From the NCBI GenBank assembly GCA_035533215.1, contig DATLUG010000034.1, positions 1 through 22,200 of the forward strand: DNA of 22,200 bases, written 5' to 3'. This DNA comes from DAHUZL01 sp035533215 (GTDB lineage: Bacteria; Chloroflexota; Dormibacteria; Aeolococcales; Bog-877). Under the pieces are notes generated by a model, which searched no databases, had not been told where the DNA came from, and saw only the letters and a list, made by a program, of their open reading frames with translations. A program made the translations under genes and the position numbers. Shown here piece after piece: positions 8,260 through 15,206 of the stretch; positions within the stretch are counted from its first letter, which is position 1, and each line of letters begins with the position of its first letter.

Positions 8260-8975
8260 CAGCCCGCCTCCGCGAACCGGCGGATGGCGGCGCCGAGGTC
8301 GATCCGCGCCCGGTAGAGGGCGGTGCCGACGACCGCGCCCTCCACGCCGCAGCCGGCCAGCCGCACCAGGTCGCTCTCCCCGCCCACCCCGCCGCTGGCG
8401 AGGACCGGGCGGCTGGCGGCTGTGGCCAGCCAGCGGTAGAGGCCGCAGTCGGGGCCGCGAAGGCTCCCGTCGGCGGCCACCGCGGTGACGAGGAACCGGG
8501 GGGCGCCGGCCGCCTCCAGCACGGGGAGGACCTCGGCGAGGGCACCCGCCGTCTCCCGCCAGCCGTCGACGGCGACCAGCCCGGAGCGCACGTCGAGCGC
8601 GACCACGATGCGATCGCCGTGGGCGGCGACGCAGGCCGCGGCGAAGGCGGGCTCGCGCACCGCCCTGGTGCCCAGCACCACCCTCGCGGCGCCGGCGGCG
8701 AGCCGGGCGGCCACGGCCGCCGCCGTGCGCAGGCCGCCGCCCACCTGGACCGGGGCCGCCACCGCCGCGCAGAGCCGCGAGATCACCTCGCCGTTGTCGC
8801 CGCGCCCGAGCGCGGCATCGAGGTCGACCACGTGGATGAGCCCGGCCCCGGCGGCGGCGAAGGTGCGCGCGGTGGCGATGGGGTCGGCGCCGAAGACGGT
8901 CGACCGCTCGGGGTCGCCACCCACCAGGCGGACGACCCGCCCCCGGCTGAGGTCGATGGCGGGGATCACCAGCAC
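8259..8975 (-). CDS. hisA: ProFAR isomerase (HisA, or PriA-like)
   Basis: HisA isomerises ProFAR to PRFAR. A 238-residue TIM barrel starting VLVIPAIDLSRGRVVRLVGGD, with general acid/base residues expected at Asp8 and at Asp128 in VVALDVR. The loop TAVAADGSLRGPD corresponds to the second catalytic loop of the family. In Actinomycetota the same enzyme (PriA) also does the TrpF reaction; whether this one does cannot be told by eye. GTG 8975 overlaps the end of hisH by 10 bases; a GTG two codons later would give a GTGA overlap and is also possible. Confidence 0.95.
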   Translation of the reverse strand: MLVIPAIDLSRGRVVRLVGGDPERSTVFGADPIATARTFAAAGAGLIHVVDLDAALGRGDNGEVISRLCAAVAAPVQVGGGLRTAAAVAARLAAGAARVVLGTRAVREPAFAAACVAAHGDRIVVALDVRSGLVAVDGWRETAGALAEVLPVLEAAGAPRFLVTAVAADGSLRGPDCGLYRWLATAASRPVLASGGVGGESDLVRLAGCGVEGAVVGTALYRARIDLGAAIRRFAEAG

Positions 8976-9589
8976 CGGGCGGCCTCCACCAGGTGGCGGT
9001 AGACGACCAGGCCGGCGGCTCCGGAGCGCTCCGGGTGGAACTGGGTCGCGAAGACGGAGCCCCGGGCGGAGGCGGCCGCGAAGTCCTCCCCGTGGGTGAC
9101 CGCGGCGACCGCCGGCGGCCCCGCCGGGACCGCGTACGAATGGACGAAGTAGAAGCGGGTCGGCGACGGGAGTCCGGCCAGGAACGGGTGCGGCTCGGAC
9201 CACCGCACCGTGTTCCAGCCCATGTGCGGCACCTTGATCGCCCCTCCGGCACGCAGGCGATGGGCGCGTCCGGGCAGAAGGCCAAGGCCGGCCGCCTCCC
9301 CCTCGTCGCTCCCCTCGTGGAGGAGGTGCATCCCGAGGCACACCCCCAGCACCGGCCGGCCGCGCTGGGCGAAGTCGAGGACGACGTGGTCCAGCCCGCC
9401 GGCACGGAGCGCGGCGATGCCCTGGTCGAAGGCGCCCACCCCGGGGACCACCAGCGCCACGGCCGCGCGGGCGGCCCGGCTGGTGGCGGCGATGGTCGGC
9501 TCGCCGCCGGCGCGACGGATGGCGGCGGTGACCGATCGCAGGTTGCCGGTGCCGCCGTCGAGGACGGCGACCACCGGGGCGCCGCTCAT
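8966..9589 (-). CDS. hisH: Imidazole glycerol phosphate synthase, glutaminase subunit
   Basis: HisH is a class I glutamine amidotransferase that feeds ammonia to HisF. 207 residues. The nucleophile is Cys84 in GVCLGMHLL, with His185 and Glu187 in QFHPERSG completing the triad. The amino end VAVLDGGTGNLRSV and VVPGVGAFDQ are typical. ATG 9589 is chosen because the family begins here. A longer frame runs upstream to 9715 but crosses a terminator arm and is low complexity. It is the first his gene of this run and lies about 107 bases downstream of an intrinsic terminator preceded by a short His-containing ORF. Confidence 0.96.
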   Translation of the reverse strand: MSGAPVVAVLDGGTGNLRSVTAAIRRAGGEPTIAATSRAARAAVALVVPGVGAFDQGIAALRAGGLDHVVLDFAQRGRPVLGVCLGMHLLHEGSDEGEAAGLGLLPGRAHRLRAGGAIKVPHMGWNTVRWSEPHPFLAGLPSPTRFYFVHSYAVPAGPPAVAAVTHGEDFAAASARGSVFATQFHPERSGAAGLVVYRHLVEAARCW

Positions 9590-9695
9590 CGCGACCGTCC
9601 CGACGGCGGGGGCGCAGGGCACATGCTGGCGGGGGTCCTCTGGGTGCGGCCGACGGGCCGGGCCGGGCCGGCGCGCGGGGGCCGCGGTGACGGAC

Positions 9696-9727
9696 AAACA
9701 AAAAACCCCTCGCACTCGCGAAGGGTT
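9696..9727 (-). terminator. Intrinsic terminator, possible his attenuator
   Basis: Read on the minus strand, AACCCTTCGC, loop GAGT, GCGAGGGGTT forms a 10-pair stem with one G-U pair, running into a T-rich tract. It is the clearest rho-independent terminator in the window. It stands 34 bases after the stop of a short ORF holding two His codons and 107 bases before hisH. It may simply end the GS-MFS transcript, or act as an attenuator for the his genes. Confidence 0.8.
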
Positions 9728-9760
9728 GGCGGCACGGACGGGGCCATCGGCCCGCCGCGC

Positions 9761-9829
9761 CTAGCTGGCGTGATGGGGCGCGGAGCGGCGAGGGGCGGTG
9801 ATGGGACTGGTGGGCACGGCGCTGGTCAT
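9761..9829 (-). CDS. Putative his leader peptide (22 residues) with tandem His codons
   Basis: ATG 9829 overlaps the MFS stop as ATGA and the ORF ends with TAG at 9761. The peptide begins MTSAVPTSP and ends in His-His-Ala-Ser, with the His codons CAT CAC at 9770-9775, seven codons' worth of bases from the terminator region. Leader peptides of amino-acid attenuators carry tandem codons for the regulating amino acid near their end, followed by alternative hairpins and a terminator; all these are present, with the terminator at 9696-9727. Only two His codons is few compared with the classic enteric his leader. There is no other evidence that it is translated. Confidence 0.4.
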   Translation of the reverse strand: MTSAVPTSPITAPRRSAPHHAS

Positions 9830-11082
9830 TGTACCGACGCCGGGGCCGGGCCGGCCCCGGCTCGGGTGGACGCCCGCAGGAGCCGGCGTCCGAAGAGGAT
9901 GAGGCTGGCCCCTCCGACCGCCTCCACCGCCGCCGCTCCCCAGGCGGCCGCGAAGGTCGCGTGGACCGCGACCACCCCGAAGCAGAGGGGGCCGATCATC
10001 CCCCCCACCCGGCCCCCGGTCTGGGTGATCCCGGTGGCGCGCGCGGGGGCGAGCGGGTGGGTGCGCACCACCGCGAAGTTGAAGAGCCCGTTCCAGCCCC
10101 AGCCCGCGCCGTAGGCGAGCACCGCCCCGGGGACGAAGATCCAGGCCCAGTGGCTGGCCGATCCGAGCGCCAGGAGCAGGTAGCCCGCGGCACCCCCGGT
10201 GAGGAGGGTCGCCGCGACGGCGAGGTGGCCGCCCTGGCGGTGATCGGCCTGGAAGCCGACCGCGACCCGGGTCGACAGGCTGGCGACGCTGGCCAGCGCG
10301 GCGACCAGCCCGGCGGTCCCGCGCCCGATGCCGGAGGCGACCGCGGACGTGACCAGGAACGTCCCCAGGGAGGTGCAGGACATCAGCGCCAGCCCGAACC
10401 CGAAAGCGAGCGCGACCAGCGGGGCGATCGGCTCCGGCCGCGCCCGAGTGCCCTCGGCGGCGCGGCGCAGCGCCAGCGACCGCCTGGGCCGGGGCACGGC
10501 CGTGCTCGCCGCCAGCGCCAGCACCGCGGCGAGGGCGAACGCCCAGCGCCAGCCCACCGTCAGCGCCAGGGAGGGGACCGCCAGGCCGCCCAGGAGCGAC
10601 GCCAGCGGGATCGCCGACTGCTTGATGCCGAAGGCCAGCCCCTGATGGCGGGCGTCGACCCGGCGGGAGAGGAAGAGGTTGGCCGCCGGCTGGACGGCGC
10701 TGCTGGCCACGCCGGCGAGGACCAGCGTCGCCACCAGCGCCGGCCACGACCCCACCAGCGCGGCGATGATCGCCAGCGCGACGGCGCTGGCCAGGGCCGC
10801 CATCCGCATCACCCGGGCCCCCCCCACCCGTTCCGCGAGGTGCCCGAGGGGGATCGACGCCGCGGCCGCGGTGGCGTAGTAGCAGGCGACGATCACGCCC
10901 AGGGTGACGGCGTCGAAGTGGAGGTCGGCGCGAATCTGGACCGCCAGCGACCCGACCAGGAACACCGGCAGGGTCACGACCGTCGAGGCCGCCAGCGCCC
11001 CCAGCAGGTCCCGCACCCCGACCGGGCGCGCGCCGGCCGGCTGCCGCTCGGGCGGGACGGCGACGACCGGGTCCACGGGCAC
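9826..11082 (-). CDS. MFS transporter, 12-TM, unknown substrate
   Basis: A 418-residue major facilitator superfamily permease of the inner membrane with about twelve hydrophobic helices in two halves. The A-like loop GHLAERVGGARVMR between helices 2 and 3 and the run GLAFGIKQSAIPLASLLGG, followed by GWRWAFA, mark a group of actinobacterial-type MFS proteins related to CynX/YbfB-like carriers. Substrate unknown. The open frame extends to 11301, but residues before GTG 11082 are low complexity, so that GTG (or GTG 11076) is preferred; no clear Shine-Dalgarno sequence is seen. It follows the glutamine synthetase-like gene after 178 bases and its stop overlaps the short leader ORF. The neighbour suggests export or uptake of an amine or amino acid, which is only inference. 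Confidence 0.85.
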   Translation of the reverse strand: MPVDPVVAVPPERQPAGARPVGVRDLLGALAASTVVTLPVFLVGSLAVQIRADLHFDAVTLGVIVACYYATAAAASIPLGHLAERVGGARVMRMAALASAVALAIIAALVGSWPALVATLVLAGVASSAVQPAANLFLSRRVDARHQGLAFGIKQSAIPLASLLGGLAVPSLALTVGWRWAFALAAVLALAASTAVPRPRRSLALRRAAEGTRARPEPIAPLVALAFGFGLALMSCTSLGTFLVTSAVASGIGRGTAGLVAALASVASLSTRVAVGFQADHRQGGHLAVAATLLTGGAAGYLLLALGSASHWAWIFVPGAVLAYGAGWGWNGLFNFAVVRTHPLAPARATGITQTGGRVGGMIGPLCFGVVAVHATFAAAWGAAAVEAVGGASLILFGRRLLRASTRAGAGPAPASVQ

Positions 11083-11165
11083 CTCGAACCGTGGCCGGCG
11101 CGGGAACGGGCCGCCGCCGGCGCTGCGGCCCCGCCTCGCCGGCCCGTCCTCGGCCGCGAAGCGGA

Positions 11166-11183
11166 GGGGAGCTCCCCAGCCTA
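11166..11183 (-). promoter_or_regulatory. Candidate promoter/operator before the MFS gene
   Basis: On the minus strand TAGGCT fits TANNNT and is directly followed by the perfect 12-base palindrome GGGGAGCTCCCC, in the 178-base gap between the glutamine synthetase-like and MFS genes. A palindrome at this place could bind a repressor. No -35 box is clear and GC-rich DNA makes such palindromes likely by chance. Confidence 0.25.
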
Positions 11184-11260
11184 CGCGGTCCCCCTGTCCC
11201 TGCCGGTGCGAGCGGGAGGGCCGCGGCGGCCTCCTCGCCGGTCTCCCCGGGCTCGCTCCG

Positions 11261-12655
11261 TCAGCTGCGCCAGCGCACGGCCGTGGCCAGCTCGGCGTCA
11301 CCGAGCCCGGCGAGCCGGGCCAGCTCCGCCTCGCGCACGCTGGCGAAGGTCTCGAACAGGGGCGCTCCCATCGCCTCGGCCAGGACCGGGCTGCGGCGGA
11401 AGTGGGCCAGCGCCTGGCCGAGCGATCCCGGCAGCCGCTCCACCGCAGCGCCCCCGTCCGAGCCCGCGGCGAGGGTCGACGGATCGACCGTCACCTCGGG
11501 TGGGAGCGAGAGCCCGCGCTCGATCCCGTCGAGGCCCGCGGCCACCACCGCCCCGACCACGAGGTAGGGGTTGGCGGTGGCGTCGAAGCATTTCACCTCG
11601 GCGTTGGCCGCCCAGCCCTCGGTGCCGGCGAGCCCCCTGATCAGTCGGATGCCGGCCTCGCGGTTCTCCAGGCCCCAGCAGCGGAAGGGGCCCGACCAGC
11701 GCTGGGGCACGAGTCTCAGATAGCTGGCGACGCTGGGGGCGCCCACCGCCAGCAGGGCCGGCAGCGCGTCGAGGACGCCGGCGACGAACGCCGCGCCCTC
11801 CGCGGTGAGTCCGTGCGGCCCCGGACCGCCGGCGAAGCAGTTGCGGCCGTCACGCCACGCGCTGAGGTGGAGGTGGGCGCCGTTGCCGACCCCGTCCGGC
11901 TCCACCACCGGCGCGAAGGAGCAGCGCCAGCCATGGCGGTAGGTCACCGCGGCGATCGTCTGACGGACCAGCAGGGTGCGGTCGGCGGCTCCGACCGGGT
12001 CCTGCGGCGCCACCGAGACCTCGAACTGTCCCGGCGCGTACTCGGGGTGGAACTGCTCGACCCCGACGGCCTCGGCCACCAGCGCCCGGACCAGGTCGCG
12101 GCCGTAGTCCGCCATCGGCACCAGCCGGTCGGCGCCGTAGGCCGCCCCTCCACAAGCCGGCACGAACGCCCGGCCATCGTCGGCCCCCACCACCCACTCC
12201 ACCTCGAAGCTCATCCGGAGCGCCAGGCCGAGCGCGCGGGCCCGCTCCGCCTGACGGTGGGCGAAGTGGCGCTGGCAGATGGGCCACGGCTCGCCCGCCT
12301 GGGTGAGCCGGTCCGCCGGGGCCCAGGCCCAGCCGGGCTGGGCGGCCAGGCGCACCAGGCGACGAAGGTCCGGGACCAGGCGGAGGTCGCCGACGGGGCC
12401 ACCGGCGTGGGGGCTGACCGTGGACGAGTCGTCGAAGAGGAAGGTGTCGAAGACGGGTGAGATCCCGACACCGTGCCGTGCGGCGTGCTCCAGTCGGGCG
12501 ACCGGGATCGTCTTCACCCGACCGATCCCGCTGTTGTCGACGGTGTGGAGGACGACCCCGTCGACCCCCTCCCGGATCAGCCTGGCCGAGAGCGCGGCCG
12601 CGTTCGCGCCGCCACCAATGGGACGGCTTTGGGCGGCCCGGTCCGTGCCGCTCAC
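11261..12655 (-). CDS. Glutamine synthetase-like ligase (GlnA family, non-canonical)
   Basis: A 464-residue glutamine synthetase family ligase, cytoplasmic. It keeps the family's metal and substrate residues: Glu151 and Glu153 in FEVEW, Glu205 and Glu212 in PEYAPGQFEVS, the NGAHLHLS loop at 258-265, ENREAGIR at 330-337 and NPYL at 362-365. The canonical Arg before the Pro-Asp pair in the last active-site motif is Lys355 (EVKCFD), and I see no adenylylation-site tyrosine motif of GlnA1. This fits the GlnA3/GlnA4-like ligases that join glutamate to amines rather than ammonia, but a plain glutamine synthetase is not excluded. GTG 12655 is the start. It is the first gene of the minus-strand run leading through the MFS transporter towards his. 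Confidence 0.85.
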   Translation of the reverse strand: MSGTDRAAQSRPIGGGANAAALSARLIREGVDGVVLHTVDNSGIGRVKTIPVARLEHAARHGVGISPVFDTFLFDDSSTVSPHAGGPVGDLRLVPDLRRLVRLAAQPGWAWAPADRLTQAGEPWPICQRHFAHRQAERARALGLALRMSFEVEWVVGADDGRAFVPACGGAAYGADRLVPMADYGRDLVRALVAEAVGVEQFHPEYAPGQFEVSVAPQDPVGAADRTLLVRQTIAAVTYRHGWRCSFAPVVEPDGVGNGAHLHLSAWRDGRNCFAGGPGPHGLTAEGAAFVAGVLDALPALLAVGAPSVASYLRLVPQRWSGPFRCWGLENREAGIRLIRGLAGTEGWAANAEVKCFDATANPYLVVGAVVAAGLDGIERGLSLPPEVTVDPSTLAAGSDGGAAVERLPGSLGQALAHFRRSPVLAEAMGAPLFETFASVREAELARLAGLGDAELATAVRWRS

Positions 12656-12959
12656 GCGTGACTCAGGGCGGCCTCACCCGGCGCCGGGCTCGGGCTGACC
12701 CGTGCCGACGACCACCATCCATCCCCCTGCCGGTCCGCTGGGCGCCCAGCCCGCCCCGCGGCGCGCGACCGGGAAGCGCCCGCGGGTGGTTCCCGGTATA
12801 CACGCGGCCGATGGTCGGCGCAAGACGCGCCGCAGCCGCCCCTGAGCCGCGGTGGCCGGGCACGGGTCCGACGGCGGAGCGGCCACGGTGCCGGCGACCG
12901 GCCCCGGCCGCCGTACCATCCGAGGCGGCAACCACCAGGCCCGGGACGGGAGCAGGACG
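12656..12959. other. Divergent intergenic region, GS-like gene / repeat membrane protein
   Basis: About 300 bases between two divergent genes. It holds a TACCAT -10-like box for the plus-strand gene at 12914-12919, a GGAG ribosome site at 12949-12952, and GTATACACGCGGCC at 12796-12809, which nearly matches a site before the propeller gene. I see no gene in it. Confidence 0.6.
12914..12919 (+). promoter_or_regulatory. Candidate -10 element for the repeat membrane protein
   Basis: TACCAT fits TANNNT and lies 40 bases before the ATG at 12960, leaving room for the GGAG ribosome-binding site at 12949-12952. No clear -35 box. Confidence 0.3.
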
Positions 12960-13754
12960 ATGGCGGCAGGGCGATGGTCGGGAGCGATGCCGACGAGCGT
13001 CTGGCGGCTGAGCGCCGGCGGCGCCGCGGTCGGGCTGGCGATCACGGTCGGCGGCAGCTACGGCCTGGGCTGGAGGTGGACCGGCTTCCTCCAGAACGGC
13101 TCGGTCTGGGACTGGCTCCACCTCCTGCTGCTCCCGGTGGTGCTCACCGCGCTGCCGCTGTGGGTCCGGACCCACCGGACCGACCGCGCCCCGTGGCGGC
13201 TGGCGATGGGGGCCGTGGGGGTCCTGCTGGCCGTCCTCATCCTCGGCGGCTACCAGCTCGGCTGGCGCTGGACCGGGTTCGCCGGCAACCGCCTGTGGGA
13301 CTGGCTCCACCTGCTGGTGCTGCCGATCGTGGTCGGCTGCTCGCCGCTCTGGTTCGGGCGCGACCAGCGGCGGTCGCTGGGGCGCGGGTGGCGGCTGGGG
13401 CTGGTGGCCCTCGCGGTGGGCTTCGGCATCTGCCTGCTGGGCGGGTACCAGCTCGGCTGGCGATGGACCGGCTTCGCCGGCAACCGTCTCTGGGACTGGC
13501 TCCAGCTCCTGCTCGTCCCGGTCGTCATCCCGATCGCGTTCGGGTGGCTGGCGGTGCGCATCGGCGAGGAGCGCGAGGCCGCCGACGAGCGGGCCGCGCG
13601 GGCGCGGGCGGCCTCGCCGGCTGCGCCCCGCCCCGGGGCCGTCCCGGGATCCGCACCGGGCGGCGGGGGTACGGCGAGCGCGAGCCCCGCGACGGCGCCC
13701 GCGGCCGCCCCGCCGAGCCCGGCGCGGCCGGGCGCCGAGGGCCTGGCCGGCTGA
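12960..13754 (+). CDS. Membrane protein with three 64-residue internal repeats
   Basis: 264 residues. Three units, each a hydrophobic helix, then LGWRWTGF, a short loop (AGNRLWDWL in units 2 and 3), and a second hydrophobic run ending in P-V/I-V. The LGWRWTGF copies begin at residues 36, 100 and 164, an exact spacing of 64, giving about six membrane segments. Conserved Trp-rich loops between helix pairs are the hallmark. After residue 200 there is a charged helix (EEREAADERAARARAA) and a Pro/Ala/Gly-rich tail, probably cytoplasmic and disordered. Function unknown; I recall similar WTGF/WDWL segments in soil actinobacterial proteins but cannot name a family. ATG 12960 is chosen for its GGAG site 7 bases upstream; an in-frame GTG-type extension upstream adds only low-complexity residues. 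Confidence 0.85.
   Translation: MAAGRWSGAMPTSVWRLSAGGAAVGLAITVGGSYGLGWRWTGFLQNGSVWDWLHLLLLPVVLTALPLWVRTHRTDRAPWRLAMGAVGVLLAVLILGGYQLGWRWTGFAGNRLWDWLHLLVLPIVVGCSPLWFGRDQRRSLGRGWRLGLVALAVGFGICLLGGYQLGWRWTGFAGNRLWDWLQLLLVPVVIPIAFGWLAVRIGEEREAADERAARARAASPAAPRPGAVPGSAPGGGGTASASPATAPAAAPPSPARPGAEGLAG
13062..13530 (+). repeat. Three tandem units of 192 bases inside the membrane protein gene
   Basis: The units encoding LGWRWTGF...WDWL start near 13062, 13254 and 13446, an exact period of 192 bases. Units 2 and 3 are nearly identical over about 75 bases, differing mostly at third positions, which points to recent duplication or gene conversion. Unit 1 is more diverged. Confidence 0.85.
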
Positions 13755-13775
13755 CTCGGCCGGTCCGGGCCGCGG

Positions 13776-14051
13776 TCAGCCGCCGGAGACCGCGGGCGCG
13801 ACGAAGATCTCGGCGTCGACCCCGACCGGCGTGTCCAGCTCGGCGGACCCCCGCACGCCCACCCCGTCCACGAAGATGAGCACATGCTGGCGCAGGCGCC
13901 CGCTCTCGTCGCGGAGGCGACGCTCCAGCACCGGCAGGTGCAGGGCGAGGTCGTCGAGGACCTCCCGCACCGTGGTCCCACTCGCCTCCAGCTCCCTGCG
14001 CCCCCCGGCACAGTCGCGAAGGGCGGCGGGCAGGACCAGGCGGCAGGTCAT
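13776..14051 (-). CDS. Ubiquitin-like ThiS/MoaD family protein
   Basis: 91 residues with the beta-grasp pattern of ThiS/MoaD sulfur carriers: LVLPAALRDCAGG at the start, TTVREVLDDLALHLP in the middle, HVLIFVDGV, then DAEIFVAPAVSGG. The protein ends exactly in Gly-Gly, the form that an E1-like enzyme adenylates and thiocarboxylates. No molybdopterin or thiamine genes are near. Its ATG overlaps the stop of the Asp-box propeller gene as ATGA, so the two are surely co-translated and probably work together. A sulfur carrier for an unknown pathway or a protein tag are both possible. Confidence 0.85.
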   Translation of the reverse strand: MTCRLVLPAALRDCAGGRRELEASGTTVREVLDDLALHLPVLERRLRDESGRLRQHVLIFVDGVGVRGSAELDTPVGVDAEIFVAPAVSGG

Positions 14052-15145
14052 GCGAGCAGGGCGGCTCGGATCGAGAGCACGTCGGGAACATGGTTGACCA
14101 CCAGGTTCCATGACTCGCCCTCGTCGCGGGTGGCATACACCTCGCCGAGCCGGGTCCCGAAGTAGATGCCCGCCGGGTCGCCGCTGTCGGCGCACATGGC
14201 GTCGCGCAGCACCGCCCCGTAATAGGGGTCCTGGGGCAGCCCCGAGGAGAGCGGGTGCCAGCTGGCCCCGGCGTCCTGGCTGCGGTAGACCCGGCAGCGG
14301 GCCTGCGGGGGCATGCGCTCGCCGTCGGCCTGGAGCGGAAAGGCGAAGACCGTCTCGGGCCGTTGCGGGTGCACGACGATGGGAAAGCCGAAGGTGCTCG
14401 GCAGGTCGGTCTCGATCGTCTGCCAGTTGTCACCGCCGTCGTCGGTCCGATAGACGCCGAAGTGGTTCTGAGCGTACAGGCGTTGCGGCCGCTCCGGGTG
14501 CATCCCCAGACGGTGCACGCACTGGCCGAACTCCGGAAAGCGCTGGTCCTCCGGGTTCCAGTACGCCTGGATCCCCCGGTTCGCGGGAGCCCAGGAGGAG
14601 CCGCCATCATCGCTGCGGTACACCCCCGCCGCCGACATCGCCACCCAGAGACGCTGCGGGTCGGTCGGGTGGACGAGGACGGTGTGCAGGCAGGCGCCTC
14701 CATTCCCCGGCGTCCACTTCGGTCGGTGGGGATGGTTCCACAGCCCCTCGACCAGCGAGAAGTTCACACCACCGTCGTCGGAGCGGAAGAGGGCATGCGG
14801 CTCCACCCCGGCGTAGACGACGTCCGGCTGGTTGGCGGGTGCCGGCTGGACCTGCCAGACACGGACCAGGGCGGCGTCGGTGCCGCTGGGAAAGGCGATC
14901 GGAGCGGACTCGGGCTCGACCCACGTCTTGCCGAGATCGTCGGAGTGGGCGAGGAGCGGCCCCCAGTGGCCGGACCCGGCCCCGGCGAACAGCCGCACCG
15001 GATCACGCCTGGCGTCGACCGCAACGGAGTAGACGTCCAGGTTCACGAACCGGATGTCGTCCACCGCCCAGCTGCGCCGATCATCCCGGCTGCGTGCAAT
15101 CACCAGCCCCTTGCGGGTCCCAATCATCAAGATCGCTTCAGCCAC
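14048..15145 (-). CDS. Asp-box (BNR) beta-propeller protein, sialidase-like
   Basis: 365 residues with no signal peptide, so likely cytoplasmic. Six clear Asp boxes (S/T-x-D-x-G-x-x-W or F) at residues 68-75, 122-129, 178-185, 234-241, 289-296 and 339-346, plus a weaker one at 19-26, spaced about 50-56 residues apart as in six- or seven-bladed propellers of the sialidase/sortilin type. It is often labelled exo-alpha-sialidase or BNR-repeat glycosyl hydrolase, but I do not see the sialidase Arg triad and a non-glycosidase role is likely. GTG 15145 is followed by AEAILMIGTRKGL, the usual opening of this family. A TACACT -10-like box lies at 15192-15197. Coupled to the ubiquitin-like gene downstream. 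Confidence 0.88.
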   Translation of the reverse strand: MAEAILMIGTRKGLVIARSRDDRRSWAVDDIRFVNLDVYSVAVDARRDPVRLFAGAGSGHWGPLLAHSDDLGKTWVEPESAPIAFPSGTDAALVRVWQVQPAPANQPDVVYAGVEPHALFRSDDGGVNFSLVEGLWNHPHRPKWTPGNGGACLHTVLVHPTDPQRLWVAMSAAGVYRSDDGGSSWAPANRGIQAYWNPEDQRFPEFGQCVHRLGMHPERPQRLYAQNHFGVYRTDDGGDNWQTIETDLPSTFGFPIVVHPQRPETVFAFPLQADGERMPPQARCRVYRSQDAGASWHPLSSGLPQDPYYGAVLRDAMCADSGDPAGIYFGTRLGEVYATRDEGESWNLVVNHVPDVLSIRAALLA

Positions 15146-15191
15146 GTCCGTCCCCTTGTGTCCACTTCGACTGCGAGAGCAGCCGGGTCGG

Positions 15192-15206
15192 AGTGTACAC
15201 GCGACC
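15192..15206 (-). promoter_or_regulatory. Candidate promoter and palindrome before the propeller gene
   Basis: TACACT on the minus strand (15192-15197) is a good TANNNT -10 box about 47 bases before the GTG start. It overlaps the palindrome GTGTACAC (15193-15200) within GTGTACACGCGACC, which matches 12 of 14 bases of the site at 12796-12809. No good -35 box. Confidence 0.35.

Noticed and set aside
9829..9838. TACAAT just before the leader ORF on the minus strand, considered as a -10 box for the his operon.
   Set aside because: It overlaps the MFS stop and the leader start, leaving no room for a transcript start before the leader ATG, and no -35 box is seen.
9840..9860. GC-only inverted repeat at the end of the MFS gene, considered as a terminator.
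   Set aside because: It lies within the coding sequence and has no T-tract; the real terminator is at 9696-9727.
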